From an uncultured Eubacteriales bacterium (GTDB lineage Bacteria; Bacillota; Clostridia; Monoglobales; Firm-18): 18,170 nt of DNA. Shown piece by piece: positions 13,771-18,170 of this stretch; position 1 is the stretch's first letter, and the number at the start of each line of letters is the position of its first letter. The notes beneath the pieces were generated by a model that was given only the letters and a program-made list of their open reading frames with translations, did not search any database and was not told where the DNA came from. Position numbers and translations under genes: made by a program. The stretch is from positions 1 through 18,170 of the forward strand of contig CAJLYO010000011.1 in the NCBI GenBank assembly GCA_905210885.1. Reading direction: 5' to 3'.

Positions 13771-15030
13771 ATGGTAAAAAAACTAACATGCGTAGTTCTG
13801 GCGGTTTGCATGATGCTTTCAATGCTGCCGACAGTATTCGCAAAAATGGACGAGAACGCCCAGATCAAGGCAGTTCAGAAGGCAATTGACGAAAACACGG
13901 ACAAAATCGGCGCAAAAAACAACATGAATCCCGATGACTTCCTCCGCGAGTTGAAGTTCTTGGTTCCCGAAGACTGCGACGTATCGTTCTCATTTGACAA
14001 AGAAAGCGATTTCCGCGTTTACAACGCTTCAAGCGAAAAAGACGGTCAGATTTTCGCAAATGTAAAAATCACATGCGGCGTGTACACAACTCACCACATG
14101 TTCACAGTGAAGATGCCCAAGTTTACAGGCGATGAAATTGCCGCAAACGCAAACGGCGAAAAGCTTGATAAGGATAAGCAGATTGTTGAAAACGCAATAA
14201 AGTGGGTTTACGTTTCAAACAGCACCACTAAAGAAGAAATTTTAACAGAGCTTGAAAAATCCCTTGAAAACGGCTCAACTCTTGAGTGGGGCGAATACAC
14301 AAAAGAAGAAGCTCCCGCCGAAAACTTAAAGGGCAAGCTTAAAGGTACAATTATCCTTACATTAAACGGCGAAAAGAGAACAGTTTCGGTATTGAAGGTC
14401 GTTTACGGAAAAGAAAAGGAAACAACGGCGCCGGCAGAGGACACAAAACCTGCTGAGGATACAAAGCCTGCTGAGGATACAAAGCCTGCGGAGGATACAA
14501 AACCTGCGCCCAAGACGCCCGTATTTACAGACGTTAAGGCTGACGCATACTATGCAAACTCGGTAGAATGGGCTGTTAAGGAAAATATCACAACAGGAAC
14601 TTCAGACACAACATTCTCACCCGATGACACCTGCACAAAGGCGCAGATTTTAACATTCCTGTGGCGTGCGGCAGGCTCGCCCAAGGCAGAAATTGCAAAC
14701 CCCTTCAGCGATGTAAAGGAAAGCGATTACTTCTACGGCGCAGCACTTTGGGCAGCGAAAATGGGAATGACGGAAGGTTCCGCATTTTCAGGCAGCACTC
14801 CGTGCACAAGAGCCATGACAGCTACATATCTTTGGATAAACGGCGGCTCAGAGGAACCCGGCTCTGAGGGTACATTCGACGATGTTGACGCTTCCGCAGA
14901 CTACGCAAAGGCAGTGGAATGGGCTGTAGAAAACGGTGTTACCAACGGTACATCCGATACAGAATTTTCACCTGCCGCTATTTGCAGCCGCGGACAGATT
15001 GTTACATTCTTAGACAGAGCATTTAACTAA
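13771..15030 (+). CDS. Secreted protein: two repeats of the same unknown domain and three SLH domains
   Basis: The protein is 419 aa. Signal peptide 1-24 (cleavage after VFA). Two copies of the domain seen four times in the preceding gene follow (about 31-117, and 134-214 with VSNSTTKEEILTELEKSLENG). A linker of four EDTKPA units (about 223-246) leads to three SLH domains (about 251-302, 311-357, 368-419) with TKAQ, TRAM and SRGQ motifs. The SLH DNA shares stretches with the preceding gene, including a 15-nt identity around 13381 and 14660, pointing to tandem duplication. ATG 13771 has AGGAG upstream; it follows the previous stop by 21 nt, so they are cotranscribed. There is no catalytic domain, so a structural or binding role on the cell surface is likely. 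Confidence 0.88.
   Translation: MVKKLTCVVLAVCMMLSMLPTVFAKMDENAQIKAVQKAIDENTDKIGAKNNMNPDDFLRELKFLVPEDCDVSFSFDKESDFRVYNASSEKDGQIFANVKITCGVYTTHHMFTVKMPKFTGDEIAANANGEKLDKDKQIVENAIKWVYVSNSTTKEEILTELEKSLENGSTLEWGEYTKEEAPAENLKGKLKGTIILTLNGEKRTVSVLKVVYGKEKETTAPAEDTKPAEDTKPAEDTKPAEDTKPAPKTPVFTDVKADAYYANSVEWAVKENITTGTSDTTFSPDDTCTKAQILTFLWRAAGSPKAEIANPFSDVKESDYFYGAALWAAKMGMTEGSAFSGSTPCTRAMTATYLWINGGSEEPGSEGTFDDVDASADYAKAVEWAVENGVTNGTSDTEFSPAAICSRGQIVTFLDRAFN
14437..14508 (+). repeat. Four tandem 18-bp units encoding EDTKPA
   Basis: Units start at 14437, 14455, 14473 and 14491, with the pattern GAGGAYACAAARCCTGCK. They encode the Pro/Glu/Lys linker before the SLH region. The middle units are nearly identical, so unit number could vary by slippage without changing frame. 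Confidence 0.95.
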
Positions 15031-15061
15031 ATATTACCCAAAAGGCGCGGCGTCTTGCACA

Positions 15062-15098
15062 GCAAGGCACCGTGCTTTTTGTTTTTACGGTGCCTTGC
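15062..15098 (+). terminator. Strong hairpin after the second repeat-SLH gene
   Basis: GCAAGGCACCGT (15062-15073) pairs perfectly with ACGGTGCCTTGC (15087-15098) across a T-rich 13-nt loop. It is followed only by ATTTAAAA, so the T-run is weak. It probably ends the surface-protein transcripts. Confidence 0.75.
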
Positions 15099-15103
15099 AT
15101 TTA

Positions 15104-15131
15104 AAAAATTGTGTGAATGCACACAACTTTT
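15104..15131. terminator. Second hairpin, possible bidirectional terminator
   Basis: TTGTGTG (15109-15115) and CACACAA (15120-15126) form a 7-bp stem with an AATG loop. It has A-runs on the left and CTTTT then A-runs on the right, so it could act on either strand. Confidence 0.55.
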
Positions 15132-15153
15132 AAAAAAAATTGCAAAAAACCCC

Positions 15154-15182
15154 TTGACAAGCCCTTGTTTTTATGATACAAT
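15154..15182 (+). promoter_or_regulatory. SigmaA promoter of the tRNA-Thr-Tyr unit
   Basis: TTGACA (15154-15159), a 17-bp spacer, then TACAAT (15177-15182). The predicted start is near 15189, 8 nt before the tRNA-Thr 5' end. Confidence 0.88.
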
Positions 15183-15196
15183 AATCAAGCTGAAAC

Positions 15197-15272
15197 GCTG
15201 GTGTAGCTCAATTGGTAGAGCAGCTGATTTGTAATCAGCAGGTCGCGGGTTCGAGTCCCATCACCAGCTCCA
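15197..15272 (+). tRNA. tRNA-Thr (anticodon TGT)
   Basis: 76 nt with an encoded CCA. The acceptor stem GCTGGTG (15197-15203) pairs with CACCAGC (15262-15268), then discriminator T. The anticodon stem GCTGA/TCAGC encloses the loop TTTGTAA, giving TGT, which reads ACA. The T loop contains GGTTCGAGTCC. Confidence 0.97.
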
Positions 15273-15276
15273 TAAA

Positions 15277-15304
15277 TCACAGCGTTGGTTTTCCGGCGCT
15301 GTGA
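15277..15304 (+). other. Hairpin in the spacer between the two tRNA genes
   Basis: TCACAGCG (15277-15284) pairs with CGCTGTGA (15297-15304) around a 12-nt loop. It may guide processing of the two-tRNA transcript. There is no T-run, so termination here is unlikely. Confidence 0.5.
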
Positions 15305-15313
15305 CCATATTGA

Positions 15314-15398
15314 GGAGGGGTTCCCGAGTGGCCAAAGGGGGCAGACTGTAAATCTGTTGTCACCGACTTCGATGGTTCGAATCCATCTCCCTCCACCA
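15314..15398 (+). tRNA. tRNA-Tyr (anticodon GTA)
   Basis: 85 nt with an encoded CCA and the long variable arm typical of bacterial class II tRNA-Tyr. The acceptor GGAGGGG pairs with TCCCTCC, followed by discriminator A. The anticodon stem CAGA/TCTG encloses CTGTAAA, giving GTA. The T loop contains GGTTCGAATCC. Confidence 0.97.
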
Positions 15399-15400
15399 TC

Positions 15401-15433
15401 TATGTCTGCTTCATAAGCTTTGGGGCAGACATA
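15401..15433 (+). terminator. Hairpin after tRNA-Tyr
   Basis: TATGTCTGC (15401-15409) pairs with GCAGACATA (15425-15433), a 9-bp stem with a 15-nt loop. No clear T-run follows, so it may be a weak terminator or processing site, and readthrough into the LCP gene is possible. Confidence 0.5.
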
Positions 15434-15458
15434 AATTATATTCGGAGAATTTGCGGCT

Positions 15459-16442
15459 ATGAACGTAAGAAAATTTATAACAATAGTTTTGTGTGTTTTC
15501 GGAATATGCCTGGCTGTTTTAAGCGGTGTTCTTACCGCGCGGCACATGCTTCCGGACATAATGGGCGGCGGCGGAACCGGTGCGGACTTTGAAGGTCTTA
15601 CCGCGGCAAAGCCGAAGGGCAGAGTTAACATTCTTGTTTTGGGTGTGGATATGGATAATTCCCGTACCGACACAATGATGCTTGCATCCCTTGACAACGA
15701 GAACAAAACATTAAGCGTGCTTTCGATTCCCCGTGACACACGCATAACATATAAAGGGAAAACCGTTAAGATAAACAGCGTTCACGTAATTGGCGGAACG
15801 GACGGAACAATCAAGGCTGTAAAGGACCTGACAGGTCTTGACATTCACTACTGCGCCGTTATTAACTACAAAGGCTTCCGCGATGTTATAGACGCTTTGG
15901 GCGGTGTATATATCGATGTGCCCCACATACCAAACAAGTGGTCGAAGGGCAGACGGGGCATGTATTACGACGACCCGGCGCAAAATCTGCATATTGCACT
16001 TCCGGAAGGACGGCACCTTTTAAACGGCGAGCAGTGCGAAGGTTTTGTACGTTTCAGATACGGTTATGCCAACGCGGATATTGACAGAATAGGAAATCAG
16101 CAGTATTTCTTAAAAGAGCTTTTTGAACAGAAAATGCAGCCGAAATACATTCTTAAGGCAAACGAGCTGTTTAAAATTTTCAACGAATCCGTTGAAACAA
16201 ACTATACGTTAAAGATGATGGCGTCGCACCTTTTGACGCTTAAAGAAATGACATCTGACGATATTTACACAATGAGCCTTCCCGGCGAGGGCAAGTATAT
16301 CGGGCAAACCTCATATTTTGTCCACTACCCCGAGGAAGCGAAGAAGATGATTAACGAGTACTTTGTGGTAGGACACAAAAAGGCGGAAACGTCCGAAACC
16401 GATACGGCGGACACAACAGATACACAAAAAAGCAAAAATTAA
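15459..16442 (+). CDS. LytR-CpsA-Psr (LCP) family wall-polymer attachment protein
   Basis: LCP proteins transfer polyprenyl-pyrophosphate-linked polymers such as teichoic acids, capsule or secondary wall polymer onto peptidoglycan. The protein is 327 aa: short cytoplasmic start, membrane helix (about 5-25), then an extracytoplasmic LCP domain (about 55-220). Conserved segments are ILVLGVDMDNSRTDTMML (D64, R69, D71), LSIPRDTRI (R92, D93), VIDALGGVYIDV (143-154) and GFVRFRYGYANADIDR (R198, R200, D209, R210). The C-terminal tail (about 308-327) is Thr/Asp-rich and low in complexity. GGAG precedes the ATG with rather long spacing. The only promoter I see upstream is that of the tRNAs. Which polymer it handles is unknown; nearby SLH proteins make a secondary wall polymer plausible. 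Confidence 0.93.
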   Translation: MNVRKFITIVLCVFGICLAVLSGVLTARHMLPDIMGGGGTGADFEGLTAAKPKGRVNILVLGVDMDNSRTDTMMLASLDNENKTLSVLSIPRDTRITYKGKTVKINSVHVIGGTDGTIKAVKDLTGLDIHYCAVINYKGFRDVIDALGGVYIDVPHIPNKWSKGRRGMYYDDPAQNLHIALPEGRHLLNGEQCEGFVRFRYGYANADIDRIGNQQYFLKELFEQKMQPKYILKANELFKIFNESVETNYTLKMMASHLLTLKEMTSDDIYTMSLPGEGKYIGQTSYFVHYPEEAKKMINEYFVVGHKKAETSETDTADTTDTQKSKN

Positions 16443-16467
16443 GGAGAGCGAAAAGCTCTCCTTTTTT
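16441..16467 (+). terminator. Terminator after the LCP gene, shared with the convergent copZ-like gene
   Basis: AAGGAGAGC (16441-16449) pairs with GCTCTCCTT (16455-16463) around a 5-nt loop and is followed by six T. The 5' arm includes the last two bases of the LCP stop codon. Its opposite strand also ends in T-rich sequence, so it may serve both convergent genes. Confidence 0.93.
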
Positions 16468-16468
16468 G

Positions 16469-16729
16469 TTATTTCTTTTTCATAAACGGGAACAGTCCGC
16501 TTTTTTCGTACGGCTCCGCTGTTATACCGTTTAGGGTGTAGCCCGTGGCTTTTATTGTTTCCGTAAGTTTTCCCTCGTCAAGGGGCGACTCGCTTATAAT
16601 TTCCGTTTCGCCTTTTGCGTGGGACGATGTAACTTTTTTCACGTTAAATGCGTTTCTTACCGCATCATTTACGTGTGCCTCGCAGTGGCCGCACATCATT
16701 CCATCGATTTTTAATGTTGTTTTTGTCAT
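16469..16729 (-). CDS. copZ: Heavy-metal-associated (HMA) domain protein, CopZ-like copper chaperone
   Basis: The protein is 86 aa with a ferredoxin-like HMA domain. The N-terminus TKTTLKIDGMMCGHCEAHV contains the metal-binding GMxCxHC motif (C13 and C16), and the end of the fold is visible as LTETIKATGY. A short tail (PYEKSGLFPFMKKK) follows. Such chaperones bind Cu(I) in the cytoplasm and pass it to a copper ATPase. I chose ATG 16729 because AGGAG lies 8 nt upstream; an open frame further upstream runs through the repeat and has no support. It lies downstream of the copper ATPase gene on the same strand with a spacer of about 300 nt, so it may have its own promoter (a TATAAT at 16826-16821 lacks a convincing -35 box). 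The symbol is by similarity. Confidence 0.88.
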   Translation of the reverse strand: MTKTTLKIDGMMCGHCEAHVNDAVRNAFNVKKVTSSHAKGETEIISESPLDEGKLTETIKATGYTLNGITAEPYEKSGLFPFMKKK

Positions 16730-16790
16730 TTTAATCACTCCTGTTTTATATTTTAATTTTGTTGTAATAATTATGGTCATGTCACCGCAG

Positions 16791-16812
16791 AGGCAGATAT
16801 TATCTGCCCGAA
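16791..16812. repeat. Short palindromic intergenic repeat, copy 2
   Basis: GGCAGATA-T-TATCTGCC (16792-16808) is a perfect 8+1+8 palindrome with a CGAA flank. It shares the CGGGCAGATA/TATCTGC core with 1400-1416 in the opposite orientation. If the TATAAT at 16826-16821 is used, it would lie at the start of the copZ leader. Confidence 0.65.
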
Positions 16813-16866
16813 AAAGTGCAATTATAGTATTCGTATTTTCTGTCACTTTTTGGTGGCAAAAATGAA

Positions 16867-16912
16867 TCCTTCCACCGCTTACGCGGTCCCCCTCCCTTTA
16901 GGCAAGGGAGGC
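16867..16912. repeat. Double-hairpin intergenic repeat element
   Basis: Two adjacent hairpins: ACCGC-TTAC-GCGGT (16874-16887) and CCTCCCTT-TAGGC-AAGGGAGG (16891-16911). The sequence resembles a very common intergenic repeat of gut clostridia (ATCCTTCC, variable hairpin, then a CCTCCCTT hairpin); that recognition is from memory. Only one copy is in this window. Confidence 0.6.
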
Positions 16913-17035
16913 ATTAAAAAGCCAGCCCGGCAAAAGCAAAAACACACTGTAATTTTCCTTTTACAAGGCGCCCTTAAAACCAAGACTTGATACAAAGTGC
17001 ATATGATGCAACGCTGTAAAAATTTACAATGTCAC

Positions 17036-18170
17036 TCACACCTTAACCAAATTAAGCCTTAACGCATTTGTCACAACGCACACGCTTGAAAGGCTCATTG
17101 CCGCGGCGGCAAACATAGGATTAAGCGTAAGTCCGAAATGCGCAAAGCACCCTGCCGCAAGGGGTATGCCGATTACGTTATAAATAAATGCCCAAAACAA
17201 ATTTTCATGAATATTCCGAAGGGCGCTGCGGCTTAGGCGTATAGCCGCCGGGACGTCTGTAAGCTCGCTTTTCATAAGCACCACGTCTGCCGCGTCTATT
17301 GCGATATCCGCTCCGGCACCTATTGCTATGCCGATATCCGCACGGGTAAGCGCCGGGGCGTCATTTATTCCGTCGCCTACCATTGCAACTTTTCCGCGGC
17401 TTGCAAGCTCTTTTATAACGTTCTCCTTGCCGTCGGGCAACACCCCTGCTATAACCTCGTCCACGCCTGTTTTTGCGCCGATTGCCTTTGCCGTGCGCTC
17501 GTTGTCCCCGGTGAGCATAACGACATTTATGCCCATTTCCTTAAGCTGCGCAATCGCTTTGGGACTTTCCGGCTTTATTGTGTCCGCAACGGCAATAATG
17601 CCGGCAAGCTTTTCGCCCCGCATAAAAAGAAGGGGCGTTTTTCCCTGCTCCGAAAGCTTTTCAACCGTGTTTTTCACTCCGTCGGCAAGGGGTGTTTTTT
17701 CATTTATAAACGCCGCACTGCCGCCGTATACGCGCCCGCCGGATACAAAAGCCGTTACGCCGTTTCCCGGCAGCGCGGAAAAATCCGATGCCTCGAGGGG
17801 GGAAATATTTTGCTCCTCCGCCTTTTTCACAACCGCGCGTGCGAGGGGGTGTTCGCTTTTTGCCTCAGCCGCCGCCGCAATATCCATAAGCTCACTTTCC
17901 GTAAAGCCCTCCGCCGGAATTATGTCCGTTACCTCCGGCTCGCCCCGGGTTATTGTTCCGGTTTTGTCAAGCACGGCGGTTTTTATCCGCCCGGTATTTT
18001 CAAGCGCCGCCGCGGTTTTAAACAAAATCCCTTTTTTGGCGCCAACGCCGCTGCCTACCATAATTGCAACAGGGGTTGCAAGTCCCAGTGCGCACGGGCA
18101 GCTTATTACAAGCACGGAAATCCCACGCGCCAGCGCAAAACCTGCGCCTTTGCCCAACATAAGCCACACA
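17036..18170 (-). CDS. copA: Copper-exporting P1B-type ATPase, C-terminal part (cut by window edge)
   Basis: This is a Cu(I)-transporting P-type ATPase; the N-terminal part, including any HMA domains and the first helices, lies beyond the right edge. The visible 378 or so residues contain the SCPCALGLATP transmembrane metal site, the phosphorylation motif DKTGTITRGEPEV, the SEHPLARA nucleotide-binding motif, MLTGDNERTAKAI and VGDGINDAPAL. The last two helices carry YN (in FIYNVIGIPLAAG) and MxxSS (AAMSLSSVCVV), the residue signature of Cu(I) rather than Zn/Cd or Co transporters. The frame stays open to the window edge, so the true start is not here. It is on the same strand as, and upstream of, the CopZ-like gene. 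Confidence 0.95.
   Translation of the reverse strand, partial: VWLMLGKGAGFALARGISVLVISCPCALGLATPVAIMVGSGVGAKKGILFKTAAALENTGRIKTAVLDKTGTITRGEPEVTDIIPAEGFTESELMDIAAAAEAKSEHPLARAVVKKAEEQNISPLEASDFSALPGNGVTAFVSGGRVYGGSAAFINEKTPLADGVKNTVEKLSEQGKTPLLFMRGEKLAGIIAVADTIKPESPKAIAQLKEMGINVVMLTGDNERTAKAIGAKTGVDEVIAGVLPDGKENVIKELASRGKVAMVGDGINDAPALTRADIGIAIGAGADIAIDAADVVLMKSELTDVPAAIRLSRSALRNIHENLFWAFIYNVIGIPLAAGCFAHFGLTLNPMFAAAAMSLSSVCVVTNALRLNLVKV

Larger units (their letters stand above)
16730..17035. other. Spacer between copA and copZ, largely repeat sequence
   Basis: No gene is visible here. It holds the palindromic repeat at 16791-16812, the double-hairpin element at 16867-16912, a possible minus-strand -10 box (TATAAT at 16826-16821) and a small palindrome TGTAAA-AA-TTTACA at 17015-17028 next to the copA stop. 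No clear terminator for copA was found. Confidence 0.7.

Noticed and set aside
14437..14508. Tandem repeats considered as a CRISPR array
   Set aside because: The units are contiguous without spacers, 18 bp long, in frame within a coding region, and no cas genes are present.
15185..15745. Minus-strand open frame of 186 codons across the tRNA genes and the start of the LCP gene
   Set aside because: Its C-terminal part is the translation of the antisense of the two tRNAs (the familiar GDGTRTRDLL-type artefact) and the rest is antisense to the LCP gene.
17015..17028. TGTAAA-AA-TTTACA palindrome considered as a third site for the XRE regulator
   Set aside because: It shares only the TGTAAA/TTTACA arms, with a 2-bp centre instead of 6 bp, and lies at the 3' end of copA rather than at a promoter.

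Overview
The window looks like a chromosomal segment of a Gram-positive, low-to-mid GC member of the Clostridia (Bacillota), probably a gut or anaerobic-habitat lineage related to Oscillospirales. The reasons are sigmaA-type promoters, strong AGGAGG ribosome binding sites, a CIRCE/HrcA heat-shock operon, three SLH-domain surface proteins, an LCP wall-polymer protein, tRNA genes with encoded CCA, and intergenic palindromic repeats of a kind I remember from gut clostridia. The genus call is inference only.

Layout from left to right. (1) 1-1330, minus: grpE (cut by the window edge) and hrcA, with a perfect CIRCE operator and a sigmaA promoter. (2) 1387-2210: a membrane-anchored, degenerate GGDEF-like protein, read divergently from (3) a secreted LRR(BspA-like)-SLH surface protein (2319-4187) that ends at a strong terminator. 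(4) 4234-4882: a small XRE repressor gene and a four-helix membrane protein gene, under a promoter flanked by two near-identical 18-bp operator-like sites. (5) 4938-8980, minus: trkA-trkH (K+ uptake) from a perfect consensus promoter, then a terminator whose 3' arm overlaps the start of a DacF-type D,D-carboxypeptidase gene. (6) 9035-15030, plus: lemA (frameshifted near its 3' end), a DUF2207 membrane protein, and two adjacent SLH-anchored secreted proteins. These last two share an uncharacterised domain of about 85 residues (four copies plus two), and the first also carries a CAP/SCP domain. (7) 15062-15433: hairpins, a promoter, tRNA-Thr(TGT) and tRNA-Tyr(GTA). (8) 15459-16467: an LCP (LytR-CpsA-Psr) protein. 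(9) 16469-18170, minus: a CopZ-like copper chaperone and the C-terminal part of a Cu(I) P-type ATPase, separated by intergenic repeats.

Much of the window concerns the cell envelope: three SLH proteins that would bind secondary wall polymer, an LCP enzyme that could attach such polymers, a peptidoglycan carboxypeptidase, and LemA/DUF2207. That these work together is inference from proximity. The least explained items are the repeated domain shared by the two SLH proteins, the doubled XRE operator, the collapsed GGDEF protein, the lemA frameshift and the terminator that overlaps the dacF start. No mobile element, phage, CRISPR array or defence system is evident.
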